This document shows, piece after piece, positions 11,034 to 23,159 of a stretch of DNA of 64,000 nt. How positions within the stretch are numbered: the stretch's first letter is position 1; each line of letters starts with the position of its first letter. Under the pieces are notes generated by a model. The model made no database searches, was not told the origin of the DNA, and saw nothing but the letters and a program-made list of their open reading frames with translations. Source of the stretch: Bombardia bombarda (lineage: Eukaryota; Ascomycota; Sordariomycetes; Sordariales; Lasiosphaeriaceae); NCBI GenBank assembly GCA_030512295.1, contig JAULSR010000002.1, positions 7,502,001 through 7,566,000 of the forward strand, given 5' to 3'. The translations under genes and the position numbers were made by a program.

Positions 11034-12726
11034 GTTGAGAGAAGGTGCGCTGAAGGAGATCGAATCGCGAAGAAGAGCTGGAGATCGAATCGATCAGTGC
11101 TGCGCGTGGGAAGTGGCCCTGAGACTGGATGCAACGTCTCAATTCGAAGATGAAAATGTGCGACGCCGAAGAAAGCTGGCGATGAGAGACCCAGATATGT
11201 CGCACCGTGTTGGATTGACGATGCTCTGTCACGGTTGTTTGGTTGATGGATGTTAGCAGCTCGCTAGAGTTGTTGCGCCACGGTAGAGGTTCAGGTCACG
11301 ACAGCAGTGCTCCATCATCCACGTCAGGAAGCTCCTGCCTTGCGGCCCCTGGTTGCCTGGCTAAACCTAAGCTAGCTTCCAGATTTATCGACCAATAGGA
11401 ACTCGCCAGTCGGGAATGGAATTTTCCGCTACTGATCCACCCAGAATGGCCGACCTCACTTGGTCAGTGCGCATTACATTCTGAGGGGGCTAACCCTCTT
11501 CCGGCTAGACTTCATTATGCTCTGTTGAGCTGTCTTTGGGACTGCAGCAAAGGGCGGAATCTTTTGGCAGGGAAAGTTTATGTCTGCCTTTTGCGAAGGC
11601 GGCTTCTGGAACCTCTTGTACTCCGTAACACTCGAATCGAGGTTGCTAGGTACAACGCTTGCATATTAACATTGACCTATGGGATGGACTCTTGGGTGGT
11701 TAAGGTGTTTTTCTTTCCACATCTTGCTCATGTCTGGTACCTATCTTAATACGCTCTAGAAATTGTGGAAGCACAAGCTCGTGCGCCAGCAGCCAGGCCC
11801 AGCTCGTCGGCGGGCACAAGGGGGCGGCTTTGGTGTTGGGCGGTTCCCCTGTCTGGGGCATTTAGGTTTACTACCTACCTACCTATTAGGTAGGTGCTTG
11901 AATGTACATGTACTGAAAGTACATGTACACTGGATAGGGCGAGGGGACATGCGCAGGCAGGTGCAGGCGACCACTGAGAGGCAAGAGCCAGGGTCCGCCT
12001 CCACATGGGGCGGCAGAGTTGATTGCGCACACACTCGACTCGTCTCCATTTTTGGGGCTATCTTGTCCAGTGCCAGTGTTTGCGCCATGTCATGATGATA
12101 TCGTCGCGTTTGCAGTAGCCGCACAAGTCCGCACCAGGGATCCCGCCTCGTCCCCGGGGAATTGATTGTTTTGCTGGCCCGATCCGCTGTGACATGGGAT
12201 CGCCGCCCGCCGCCCATCTCGTTCTCTCCTGAGACTTGTCGATTGTCGTCGTTGTCATTGTCGTCGCCGTCACCGTCGCCGTCGCCATCTTCGGCTACCA
12301 ATCCACTCCAATCCAATCCTCCCCATCCTCCACCCTCCACCACACAGCCAGTCGCTACTTCCAGTGCTGTCGCTGCCGCTACTGCTGCCGCCATCTACCA
12401 TAGTCTCCGTCCTACTCCCACCTAGTTCCGTCATTCGCCCTTGTTTCATCCCCACAAGCCCACAACACCGCCATGTGACGCCGGTGTCCATTATATTATA
12501 ACATCCGACCAACACGAGCTCCCCTTCGACTCGATCCGAAACTCCAGGGGCTGGCTTCGATTCGATGGTGTACAGGGCCAGAAGTACGACGTAAAGCCAG
12601 TGTGCGCGTGACAGGACTGTCGCGGCCAAGTGGAGCTGGCAAGAAGAGAAGCCGGGACGCGGCAAGCAAAGAGACACTTCAGACCAAAAGGGCACACAGA
12701 CAGACGGACAGTAAACGAGGACGAAT
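11034..12726. other. Divergent promoter region RPN2-CET1
   Basis: No gene. The CET1 side (about 12100-12726) is rich in CCG/GTCGTC triplets and pyrimidines and probably holds the CET1 leader. A cluster of short palindromes lies near 11870-11930 (see separate entry). I found no perfect GGTGGCAAA proteasome-control element on either strand. Confidence 0.5.
11904..11928. repeat. Paired palindromic decamers GTACATGTAC
   Basis: The self-complementary decamer GTACATGTAC occurs at 11904-11913 and again at 11919-11928, separated by TGAAA. A further imperfect palindrome (CCTACCTATTAGGTAGG) precedes it at about 11877-11893. Cruciform formation or binding of a dimeric regulator is possible; neither is shown. 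Confidence 0.7.
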
Positions 12727-13392
12727 ATGGATCTGCAAAACATGCTGAACGATAACGGCCCTGCCGCTGCAGCACCGCCAGCAGCAGCAGCAGCAGGAGG
12801 AGGAGCAGGTGGAGGAGCAGGAGCAGGAGCAGGAACAGGAACCCCGGCGTCGAACAAGCATGCCCAACCCCAGTTGGCGCTGCCGTCGACACCCGTCCAG
12901 CCAGGCTCGCACCAGTCGTTCCGCGGCGAGTATGGCCAGACCCAGCCATCACCAGGTCGCCACATATCGCAAGATTACAGCGTCCAACACATGCTATCGG
13001 GCGTGTACGCGTCTTCCCCCTACCAGGCCGCCCCCGGACCCCCCTATGGCAGCCGGCCGCCGCCACCTCCCCCGTTGCAGCACATGCCAGCCAACGACCT
13101 CCGCTCGCCGAGTGCCGGCTCCGGGCCTGCACCCTCACCCTATCGGCCGACGCCTACATCGTCCATCAGCACGGCGAGCGGCGGCGGCGGAGGCGGCGGC
13201 GGCTATCCCTTCCCCCCACCACAGCAAACGCCAACCAGCCCTGTGCAACGACACCAATACCCGCCAGCAAGCGCCTACCACCGAGACGCCTATCCCCAGC
13301 CCTTGGCGCCCGCGACAGGTATGACAGGCCCGCCTGGCCCTTCCTCGTATATGCAAGGGCCGCCGCCAATGCCAATGTCCATGTCGATGCCT

Positions 13393-13428
<36 letters not shown>

Positions 13429-15602
13429 CAGACACCTCCGGTCGCCACGCCAGGCGGCCCTCATTCTTACCTCCCCCAAAGATCACACTCGACCCACTCG
13501 ACGACAACGCCAACGTCGGCCCACAGCCAGCACACGCAGTATGGCGCGCCGTACGCACAAGGCAGTCCCGTGGCGACGACGCACACCCTCCCGCACCTCG
13601 AAAGCCAGCAGCACCACCAATCGTCCCAACCTCCGACCCCGATAGCGGGCCCGCAGATGGTAACTGCTCGCTCGGCCCAGGTAACCCAAACCTTTGGTCA
13701 GCCACAGCCAGGCTCTTATTCCCAACGTCTTCCTGTGGGTGCACCGCCGAGTTATCACCTTTCATCCGCCCAACAAAATTCCCCGCCGCCGCCGCCGCCT
13801 TCGTCGCTGCCCCGTCATCCCAGCAACCAGAGCGTTTACGACCCACACAGCCAGGACCCGCTCTCCTTCGGATCCCGGTCACACGGCGACAGAGACCGGA
13901 GTCTTAGTGTGAGCCCAAAAACACGGGTCCCTAGCCTTCCAAGTAGCGCCAGCCGTCCTGCGACTTCACTTTCCGACTCAGATCCGCGCCACCATCAAAT
14001 CCTTCTCTCCTCGTCTACTATGCCTCCCACAATCGAGCCCGATCGCGACCGCGACCGCGACCGCATGCGCGCTGGAACGCCAGCCAAGCGAAAGCTCGAC
14101 GACCGAGAGCTGCGACCGGACGAACTGGAGCGCCAAACCGTGCGCCCTCCGCCCTTCGAGGATCAAAACGGCCGAAGGCAGCAGAGGAAGAGGAGGATGT
14201 ATAACACTGCCCCCATCTGGGCCCAAACTATACAAGGGCATAAGCTAGCGAACCCGAATCACATCCTGTTCAGGCCTGTCCATTCGTCACAAGCCAATGG
14301 CAAGGCCGCCAGCCAGTCTAGTCGGCATGCGTCGCCCGAGGAACAGCGCATGTCGCTTGCAAAGCCTGCTCCCGCTCCACCTCCCCCTGCGCCTATCGCG
14401 CAACCAAACCAACCGGCTTCAGGGCCTGCGCCATTCAACGGCTTGCTGGGACCATGGGAGCCGAGCATCACCAACAGGATACCACAGGACGGCATCTCCA
14501 AGGCCCTAGCTGACTTCTTGTTCACATGTGTTGTTATGAACGAGGACATGGGCGAGATAAAAAATCGCGGGACCAAGTTTGAGATCGAGGCAAAGTTCGG
14601 CCTCCTTATCAACAAGGGCACAAATCAGCGAGTCAATCTGCCTGTCCAGTCCGAATGCGTGCTCTCCGACAGCAACGACAAGAGTAGCTGGCTAGGCTTT
14701 CGTAGTAAGATGTCGGTGGTAAGTTCTCTCCTACTCTTGAACATCACTGTCTTGTTGTTGGTCATATTCCCACGTCCTCGCCTCTTGCTGACGCTTACTT
14801 TCCCTCTCTACTAGGCACAACACGCATATTTCAACAAGTTTCTCAACCTCCAGGTACAAAACGCCATGAAGGAAAACCAGGCAACCGGACAGCGCCTAGA
14901 AGTCAAATACAAGCATCGACGCGAAGAGGACCACTCCTTCGAGCTTCCCAACCAGATGCGCGATATGGTCCTGCCTGCGTGCGTCGCGAACCGCATCGCA
15001 TCCAAGGGGCACGCCGCCAAGGTGCGCGTTACCTACGCCGAGGGTAACAAAACCGAGGTCCTGGCCAGGATCGTCAAGGCACGCGTTGCCGACTTCAGCA
15101 TTTTCTTTCCCCATTCCCCTCTTGACTGTCGCATCAGTGTCAATTTGGAAATGGACTGGGATGGCAACGTGGATGATCTAGAGAGGCTTCAGGCGCAGAT
15201 GCCTCGGGCGGCCCAACCTCCTCGGCATAAGGATAGAGTCAGCTACATGCATGGCCATTACCAGGTCGATTTGACGCAGGTGAAGCAAATGGTGCCGGGA
15301 CCCAGTGTACGTTATTTCCCCTCCACTTTATTTCTTGCGTTTTTTCCCTTTAATACTCGACACGTTGCGCAATGACTAACACCAGACCATTACAGAACAC
15401 CCAGCGCGAAGAAAAGGAACATGAGCTTGAGATTGAGCTCAACCCAGAGATACTCATTGACCAGGGCTTGCGGCTCAGGGACGGGAAACCCGAGCAGTAC
15501 ACGGACCTTGTTGAGGGCTTGCTCAATAATATCCGAGTCCTGGCGCGCAAGGCAGCTGACCACGAGAGAGAGGAGAAGGCGGCCAAAGAGCGTGGTCACT
15601 AG
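12727..15602 (+). CDS. cet1: mRNA 5'-triphosphatase (capping enzyme beta subunit)
   Basis: Exons 12727-14718, 14815-15306 and 15396-15602 (introns GTAAGT..CTAG and GTACGT..TACAG) give 896 residues. The enzyme removes the gamma-phosphate of nascent pre-mRNA in the nucleus, the first capping step. The C-terminal third is the metal-dependent triphosphate tunnel fold: the first glutamate strand FEIEAKFG (E619, E621, K623), a basic stretch RLEVKYKHRREEDHSFELP, the strand RVSYMHGHYQVDLTQV, and the last glutamate strand ELEIELN (about 838-844). The first ~480 residues are low complexity: Ala/Gly and Pro runs, a Met-Pro dipeptide array around 13371-13428 and Ser/Gln/His-rich segments. This N-terminal extension is much longer than the catalytic part needs. 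No breaks are seen. Confidence 0.9.
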
Positions 15603-17353
15603 TAAGGTTGTCTGCCACTAATGAGAATACGGTCTACACAATCACATCACTTCTTACGTGGGGATATCGTCCACATCAACATCACACACATACATACGCA
15701 CTTCCTTCATCCTTTACGACTGATGCAGGCGTGTAACATAGCCTTGGTCGTCATCATAGCCTCCCTCACTTCACTTTTTACTTTTCATCCTGTACCGAAG
15801 CGCTTTTAATACTGGTGTTGTTCGTGGGGATATGTGGATGGCATGCTGGGGTCTGTATTTGCCAGTTTTCTGTCTGTTTTTTTTATATATCTTTCCGGAC
15901 CCTCTTTCCTTTCTTCCCTTTCCTTTTCTACCTTTTTTTTCTCTCCAGTCTAGTTATTTGCCTCTTCATAGATACCAACTAGGGAGTAGGAGTACGTAGG
16001 GTGGGGAAGTGTGATGCTGTGGTGGTGTCTGGTTTAAGCCCCGCATATACACACACAACTGGCGCAAGAAAAGAAAACAAAATGATTACGCAATGTTTTA
16101 TTGTTCTTATCAAATCAGGCGGGCTGTCATATGAGTTGTTTACTTCCTTGTGTTTTCTGGGATACTTACTACTAAGACAGTCGTCCGGTTGGTCTGTTAG
16201 TGGTCGCCACCGTCCGATATGTCGCGATCGTGCGTGGCATGCGTTTTATACATACCCCATTTGTCTTTTATGTGCGCGCGGTGGTGAGAGAGAGGGGGAG
16301 AACGAAATAGCCGGGTTTGTCATGTGCGATATAGCAGTGATTACTGGGTCGTTCTGGTTGTGTGTCTTTGTCGTCGCCATTGTTTGTGGTGGATGGATGG
16401 ATGTGATCTATCTGAGTTGATCTGGCTTGGGCGGCCGTCATTTGTGGTGGGATATAGGTAGCTCAGCCTGACATGTTACAAGTTTGATTTGGATACAATG
16501 TTTTGCGAAAGAGCGAAAGAGCGCGTGCAGCGTGCTTGCTAGGTTGCAATTGTTATGGCGTACTATGACATTACCTGACCACCCCAGTGAGTAGATAAAA
16601 CATAGACCGATTAATGCGTGTAAGTATGTGTGCGTGTCTGCCAATGAAAAGTACAGTTTGCCATCATTCTTGATGCAGCTACCATTATGATGGTCATTGA
16701 GATTGTTCCCCGTGTTGCTGATGTAACTCAAAGAAACTCAAAGATCGGATTGGGGTTTATAGTGGGAGAAACACTAAATTATGAGTAGGATCAAGGGAAC
16801 TGGATGTTATTTACGCATTGCTACCTTCAAATTAATACACAAGTTCAGACTAGAACTGGAACATGAAGGTCCAGCCCTTAGAGGTTAAACATCAAATAGG
16901 CAACGTAACTGATTAAGCAAAGCAAAGTGCTACTTTCTCATGTTCTCACCATGGTAGTTTGCAAGATACGTTGCCGACCGACGTGCCTTATCTGATGCGA
17001 AGTTACCGGTTTAGGCGATGCGAGACCAACAGCTAGACTTGAGCCTTTCGGTATCAACCGAGTCAGGAATCGCTGCGATATCCCGTCAAGTCATGTCAGG
17101 GTACCACCAGTATGCATTAATATCAGATGTGTTTAGGGGGTATGTTTTACATCCTGTACGTAAAATAGAATTGGCCAGCGCAATAAATAAGCTAGCATAT
17201 CCAGTGCAGCTAAATATATCTCCGTTTCACCCAGCGCTGTGGTTTTATCCCCGAAATGGATACATCTCAGTGTTGATTCCATATCGTATCATCTCACATG
17301 TAAACATTACACGGACTAGCTACATACGAGACTCAGGCAAAAAGACCGATAGA
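15603..17353. other. Gene-poor, AT-richer spacer after CET1
   Basis: The first ~400 nt are probably the CET1 3' region, with long T/C tracts. No coding signature is seen in the rest; short ORFs near 16000-16420 and 17018-17353 lack recognisable features. Confidence 0.5.
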
Positions 17354-18600
17354 ATGTCACCACTCTTCCTGAATATTCTAGTCTTTCTTAGGCCAGTTGC
17401 CATATTGCTCATAGCATAGTACATAGTATCCGCCATCTCGTCCTATTGCCGACTTCGACACATCCCAGGCCCTCGCCTCGCATCCTTCTCCTACCTCTGG
17501 CTGATCCGGCGCTATAGTAACAACAATATCTAAACATTCATCGACTTGAAGACATACGGCCCCTCAGTCCGAATTGCGCCCAACCATGCAGTCACAGACG
17601 ACCCCGAGATCCTCCGCCACATCAACACAGCCCGATCAAAGTACACCCGAGACCCCTGGTATAACGGCACCAAATTTCATCCAGACTTTGACAACATTAG
17701 CTGCATCGTCGAAACGCACGGCATGACAAGCTCAAAGCCAAGTTGGCCAGAACGTATGCTGGTCGGGATGGTGATGACCTCGAGGAAGTCATTGACGCGC
17801 CGATTCTGCGCCTCGTCGGCTTGATACGGCGGAAGTTTATCTCTTCCAGCGAGGACTTTCGAGCTGTTGACTTTGTTACTCTGTCAAGATACTTTTCGAT
17901 GGACTTGCCGACTAGCGTATCTCACGGTGAGCCAATGGGCTTCTTGGACGAGGGCTCCGATGTACATGGGTGGAATCAGCACATCGGCGAGATCCTGCTG
18001 GCAGGTATATTTGTCATGCACATACCCTTGGTTAGGAACGCTCTTGCACGCTGGCCATGGATCATGAGGCAGGTTGGACCAAAATCGACGGATGAGCGTG
18101 GATTTGGAAAGAAACTCCTATCAGCTACGGCTACTATAAGCGTGTGCCGTTGGAGGGCGATATCACCAACGGGGTGTTCATCTCAGGTGGCACGGGCATC
18201 GGCTACAACATGCTGGCGCTGTCACACAACGAGGCCGTCTTTGGCAAGGGCGTCGACGTCTTCCGGCCGGAGCGCTTCGAGGAATGCACTGAGGAGAAGC
18301 GGCTGCAGATCGCCCGGGCGCTCGACACCATCTTTGGGGGCGGGCGCTGGCAGTGCGCGGGGAAGCAGGCGGCGTTCATGGAGCTAAACAAGATCTTTTT
18401 CGAGGCCAGTACTATTGCCACTCGAGCAGTATCTCTCGGAAAAGTAACACAACTAACATGTCTCATGTCGAAACAAGTTACTCAGAGCGTTTGACTTCCA
18501 GCTTGTCAACACTATCAAGCCATGGGAGGAAAGGATGTACCTTATCCCTCATCATAAGAACATGATGGCGAGGATCACCGAAGCTGTTCTGTATTGGATA
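17354..18600 (+). pseudogene. Cytochrome P450 pseudogene
   Basis: Pieces of a fungal P450 in three frames. N-terminal anchor (MSPLFLNILVFLRPVAILLI), proline-rich hinge HIPGPRLASF and YGPSVRIAPN lie in frame with two stops, TAG at 17417 and TAA at 17531. The frame then changes near 17715 to KLKAKLARTYAGRDG and the region before the I-helix, which ends at GFGKKL near 18115. It jumps directly to the post-ExxR part (ISYGYYKRVPLEGD) in a third frame. The oxygen-binding I-helix and the ExxR motif are absent, so a segment has been deleted. The heme loop FGGGRWQCAGK is intact, and a last short exon after an intron (18413-18482) completes the C-terminus. It resembles benzoate-hydroxylase/pisatin-demethylase-like P450s. 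It cannot make an active enzyme. Confidence 0.8.
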
Positions 18601-19302
18601 GTCGACATTCTAAACGTAGCGTCTCCTGGTAGTATAATAAATAGTATTGTCAGCTTTCTATTTCTTTTATGGTAATTTACCTGGGGGCAACGAATACTTG
18701 GAAATGCATGATATATGACCTGATTGCCCCTGCATCTTGCGTGCTTCTCCTATCAACTTCACTTGTTACCCAGAGGTGGAGGAAAGACTTCAATTTCTGC
18801 GCCCGATCATCAGCAAATTGAGCGACAACTGAGACATGTGACGCAGCACGCCTCCCCTCATCACACAAGCCGACGATAAGTGGCGGTACACCCCCGGTTA
18901 CCATTTGCCGAAACAAGGCCAATCCCCAATCCAATAGCTTTCAATGGCGAGCTGAAAGCTGCCCCACTTTGGGCGGGAGGTCGGGTTATTGGAGAGGGGG
19001 TCTTGAGGTGGTGATTAGTGAATTTGCTAATAGCACGCACGTTTTGCAACATAGGCTGAGATGCTAAACATACCAGCCCGGGAAGCGGGACGGCATACAA
19101 CACACGTAGGTGCTGGGTAGTGGTAGTACTGAGTATTTTAATGAAAGAAAGACACTTACCTCTTCTCCATCTCGTCTTGCTTCTCCAACTCTTGCTCCTC
19201 ATTTCACGAACGACTCCCCATCGCCAATTCCCATCGGCCGCGATTCATCATCTCCGACTTTTCAGCAAGACTCAAGGCACACGAACAGAATAAACAATCA
19301 GC
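18601..19302. other. Intergenic region before the NmrA-like gene
   Basis: No gene seen. The last ~120 nt are pyrimidine-rich leader sequence. Confidence 0.5.
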
Positions 19303-20400
19303 ATGGTTTCAATCAAGACCGTGGCCGTCCTTGGTGTATGCCATCCCTCTCTCAGCTCAATCTTCACCGAGAACGAGCCCGACTGACAATTCCTCCAAGG
19401 GCTCTGGCAACTTGGGTCCCTTCATCGTGCAGGAACTCGTCTCGGCCGGATTCGCCGTGACGGGGATAACACGAGAGTCGTCCACGAACTCGACCCCCAA
19501 GTATCCCGACGGACTACCGATCAAGAGCATCGACTTCACATCGTTTGATGCTCTCAAGGAGGTCTTTGATGGCCAGGACGCTGTCGTGTCCATCGTCGGC
19601 TCGCCCGGTATCGCGGCGCAGAAGACTGCCGTAGACGCTGCGGTGGCTGCTGGCGTGAAGCGCTTCATCCCCTCTGAGTTCGGCATCAACACGCGCAAGC
19701 ACCGCGACACGCCCATCGGCAAGATCGTGGGTGGCAAGGTCGCCATTGTCGACTACCTGCAGGAGAAGGCTGCAGAGAACGAGGGGTTCACATGGACGGG
19801 ATTGTCGACGGGGCTGTTCTTTGATAAGGTGAGTGTCAGATGGTGCCTGTCTGCGATAAATGGGTTAGGGTGAAGTAAAAGGAGGAAGGGACGGATTGAA
19901 AGAGATGTAATGAAAAGAAACTGACCGCCAACACCACTCAACAGGCCCTGCCCTTCGCCTACACCGGAATAAACCTCAAAGAAAAGACAGCCCACATCGT
20001 CGACTCTGGAAACGAAAAGTGGCAAGCCAGCCAGCGGACGCACATCGGCAAGGCCGTCGTCGGCATCCTCAACCACCCCGACGAGACGGCAAACAAGTAC
20101 CTCACGACAGCGTCGTTCAACCCCTCATCAAACGAGATCATTGCCATCGTCGAGGAGCTCACGGGATCCAAGATCGCGGTGACGCGCCAAAAGTCGGCCG
20201 AGCGGCAGCAGATCGGCCTCGACAAGCTCGCCCAGGGCGATTACAGCGCGTTCCTCGACTTTTTGACCGTTCTCAATCAAGCCGACGGCGCGGGAAATGC
20301 AGTCACGGGTGAGGATAGCGCCAATGGAGTGTTGGGCTTGCAGAGTGAGGATCTGAGGGAAGTGCTGAAGGGTTGGTTGGAGAAGGAAGGCGCGTTGTAG
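19303..20400 (+). CDS. NmrA-like / isoflavone-reductase-type oxidoreductase
   Basis: Exons 19303-19335, 19400-19828 and 19945-20400 (introns GTATGC..CCAAG and GTGAGT..AACAG) give 305 residues. The first intron splits the dinucleotide-binding glycine motif, which reads VLGGSGNLG after splicing. The segment VKRFIPSEFGIN is the signature of the isoflavone reductase/phenylcoumaran benzylic ether reductase branch, and K745-type lysine context GKVAIVDYLQEK follows it. Such proteins are cytosolic NAD(P)H-dependent reductases or redox-sensing regulators; the substrate is unknown. The gene lies next to a P450 pseudogene, which may be all that remains of a small metabolic cluster, but no other cluster gene is present. 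No damage is seen. Confidence 0.88.
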
Positions 20401-21029
20401 ACCAGTCTAGAGTTCTAGACTAGAACTAGGCGCGCTAGGCACTGCTTCGAGTCGGACTTCAGGCGCGATCAATTTGTAACGCTCCGTTTGGCCTTAAACC
20501 CCGCGCTTGACACTGAAAGTAGTGGAATCAGGAATGCTGGTATGGATTTCGAATATGTAACGATTTCGATCCTTGAGGGGAGGAGATGGTCGAATAGAAG
20601 AGGGGGCTAAGACAGCCGGTGACCAGCAGCCCCACAGCAGGGGACAGGCGACGGGCGACAGGCGACAGGCGACAGGGGTCATCGCAACTGCAAGCTAAAG
20701 TTAAAATTAAATTTCGAGCTACCACCGAGCAACCACTTCCACTTCCACCTTCTTTGCATCATCGAGAACTTGCCCAATTGTTTACCCGCAGCGCGTATGA
20801 GTTCGACTTGGTATGTGAACCGGTATACCTGCAATACCTGGGGCCCACTCGGACTCGGCGCAATCAATTTGAAGCATCATACCTATTTTGCTTTCCGAAG
20901 GTGCAACCTCAGATCCAGGTCACCTACCTACTCATCCTCCTCCTCTGCCCTGCATCATTGTGAGCAGCGTCATTGACCAGTACCAACAACGTTCGAGAAC
21001 TTCTACACTCTGCTCCGCTGCCATGCACC
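20401..21029. other. Intergenic region before the coiled-coil gene
   Basis: No gene. A GGCGACAGGCGACAG-type short tandem repeat (7-8 bp unit) is present around 20640-20677. Confidence 0.5.
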
Positions 21030-23159
21030 ATGGTAGCACCTATCCTGCTCCCCGGCTTTGACAAAGCCACGCAGGAGATGATTCCTTTCCACCAACCAAA
21101 ATGGCAAACTGCATTTCTCACCCACAAGTACACAAACGAGAGCTTACTGGGCATAGCAAGCAGCGAGAGAAGGCGAGAGATCAAGTATGGAAACAATATC
21201 GCCGTAATAGTTGGGGCTTTCTTGCGTTTCAGCGAGATCTACTTTGGCCAGGATGACTACTGGAATGCCATCGCAAGCGGTTTCCAAACCAGCGCAGCTT
21301 CCTGTATCAGATCCACGACTTCTTTACTCATCAAGGCTCGCAAGATCAGACGCTCCCAACCCAACTGTCCGGTTACAGACCTAACCCTGGACTTTGATGC
21401 TTTCATTGATGAAATTTTGCTAGGCCCCAAGACCTATCGGCCAAAGGAAACCGATCCTCGCCTCTACACAGTTGCCGCGGACTACTACAGACGCTGTGAA
21501 GGTCTCCTCCGCAACGCGGCCGGAATTGGCGGAGATGGAGAAGCAACCAGCTCGTCTCGTCCAGCCCCGAGAATTCCAAATAACGCAGCTGTCCATAAGC
21601 CACCAAATACTGTCAAGACTGAAGCAGAGGTCGATCCGGCTGATCGGGGTCAAAACCTTCATCTCACGCGCAAGCGCTCACCCTCGCCATTCTCTCCCAA
21701 CCACGGCTCGAGCCCAAAGAGGCCCTTCCGCATCGATATCGCAGAGCACGCTCCTGCCAGTTTTGAACGGCAACGATTGTCACCTGAAGAAAATACTCAC
21801 ACGGCTCAGCCTCAGCATTTGTCACCCCATATTTCAACCTTGGGGTTATTGACCCGCGGTAGCTCGTTTGACATTCAGCAGGGGGCCGAGGAGCCCAAGG
21901 ATGGTGTAGAACTGGGACATGGACAACGGTCGCCCCAACATCCCCCACCACAGCTCTCAATCCTGACCAAATTTGGGCCATCTGAGGGTTGTCAGGCGTC
22001 ACAGCACACTACCTCTGGCGGAAGCTGCGATCCTTCTCACCAACTCCTTAACGAAGATAATGCCTTGTTGCGGAACAAATTAGCTGAGCTGGAGAAGAAG
22101 CTTGCGGAGAAGGAAACCGAGACTACTTCTGGAAACCAGATCCAGGCTGTGATCGAGGTCCGCAAATTTGAAGACGGCATTGGATGTATCAGGTCTGATA
22201 TGACTGATGTCATGGGTATTATGGGATCTATTATGGATTCCATGCAGCCAATTGCAGATCATCTGGTCGACCTCAAAGGGGACATAGATGGGCTGGAGCT
22301 CAAACAGAAGGGACTGTCGTCGGCCATCTCGGACAACAGGCTAGTGGAGGCTGCTATGGGCCCTATTCAAGGCACCATACAGACCGTTGTAGAAAGCGTC
22401 CAGCTGCTGGGACACGACCTTTCTGGCCTGAAAGCACAGCAGCAAGTCCTAGCAGACCACCAAAAAGACCTCGTCACAGCAACCCATCCGAATCCAGAAT
22501 CCATGGAGTTTTTGCTGTTACCGATACAGACCATTACAGAGAGCGCCCGCCTTCTCAGTACCCAAATGTCTGATTTGAAACAGCAACAACAGACGCTTGC
22601 AGAGAGTGTCAAGATATTGGGCCAAGACATGTCAGGACTGAGACAGCAACAACAAGAACAACACCAAGCCGTGGTTGCTGCTCCGGTCCGCTCCCAGTCC
22701 GAGTCGGTCGATATGCAGCTCCTCATGTCCCCCATCCAGACCATCTTAGAGAGCGTTAGACTTTTGAGAGATGAGGTCTCCGATATGAAGAATCAGCAGC
22801 AACAGCAGCGTGATACTTCTGTCATAGCTGCTCCTCCGAGCCTAGCCGTGGAACATCCCCCATCGAAACAGCTGGTAGCTTTAATACGAGAGCAGAACAC
22901 CCGCATGGATAAGCTTTCCAACGAGATGAGCAGCATGAAGAGCCAATTGATTTCGTCGACGGCCAAGGAGAAACCAAGGAATATCGAGCAGGTTATGAAG
23001 AATACAGAACATGACTTGATACGCCTCCGCAATACGATGGAGCACTTCTACAACCAGCTCAGCCCCACTCGCAACCGCGGCGTGACAGAGAATGCGGCCG
23101 ATCTGGTCCTGGCTCTTGACCAGGGTATACAATTTGCTAGGAATGGACAGAAAGGCTAA
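21030..23159 (+). CDS. Unknown protein with coiled-coil repeats
   Basis: An uninterrupted 709-codon frame from the ATG at 21030 (MVAPILLPGFDKA); codons upstream in the same frame lack an ATG. I do not recognise the family. Residues ~1-150 form a compact helical part (KWQTAFLTHKYTNESLLGI, IVGAFLRFSEIYFGQDDYWN). Residues ~180-340 are proline/serine-rich and charged. The C-terminal half is helical with heptad spacing and several imperfect repeats of a PIQTI-ESVRLL---SDLKQQQQ pattern, then MRKLSNEMSSMKSQL-like coil and a final helix. No membrane segment or signal peptide is visible. The architecture suggests a rod-forming or oligomeric scaffold protein; that is inference. Confidence 0.7.
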   Translation: MVAPILLPGFDKATQEMIPFHQPKWQTAFLTHKYTNESLLGIASSERRREIKYGNNIAVIVGAFLRFSEIYFGQDDYWNAIASGFQTSAASCIRSTTSLLIKARKIRRSQPNCPVTDLTLDFDAFIDEILLGPKTYRPKETDPRLYTVAADYYRRCEGLLRNAAGIGGDGEATSSSRPAPRIPNNAAVHKPPNTVKTEAEVDPADRGQNLHLTRKRSPSPFSPNHGSSPKRPFRIDIAEHAPASFERQRLSPEENTHTAQPQHLSPHISTLGLLTRGSSFDIQQGAEEPKDGVELGHGQRSPQHPPPQLSILTKFGPSEGCQASQHTTSGGSCDPSHQLLNEDNALLRNKLAELEKKLAEKETETTSGNQIQAVIEVRKFEDGIGCIRSDMTDVMGIMGSIMDSMQPIADHLVDLKGDIDGLELKQKGLSSAISDNRLVEAAMGPIQGTIQTVVESVQLLGHDLSGLKAQQQVLADHQKDLVTATHPNPESMEFLLLPIQTITESARLLSTQMSDLKQQQQTLAESVKILGQDMSGLRQQQQEQHQAVVAAPVRSQSESVDMQLLMSPIQTILESVRLLRDEVSDMKNQQQQQRDTSVIAAPPSLAVEHPPSKQLVALIREQNTRMDKLSNEMSSMKSQLISSTAKEKPRNIEQVMKNTEHDLIRLRNTMEHFYNQLSPTRNRGVTENAADLVLALDQGIQFARNGQKG
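22350..22812 (+). repeat. Imperfect protein repeats (IQTI-ESV-LL unit)
   Basis: Within the 709-residue protein, the pattern P-I-Q-x-I-x-E-S-x-x-L-L followed by S-(D/G)-(L/M)-K and a glutamine run occurs around 22357-22445, 22516-22600 and 22729-22810. A shorter unit (ESVKILGQDMSGLRQQQQ) lies between the second and third. Each unit would be two amphipathic helical turns ending in a Gln-rich hinge. Confidence 0.7.

Noticed and set aside
11879..12965. Long minus-strand ORFs (171 and 231 codons) in the CET1 leader region
   Set aside because: They are antisense to the CET1 leader and start, are low complexity and have no motif; the triplet-rich composition keeps several frames open.
12491..13882. 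Minus-strand ORFs within CET1
   Set aside because: Shadows of the GC-rich, proline/glutamine-coding CET1 exon 1.
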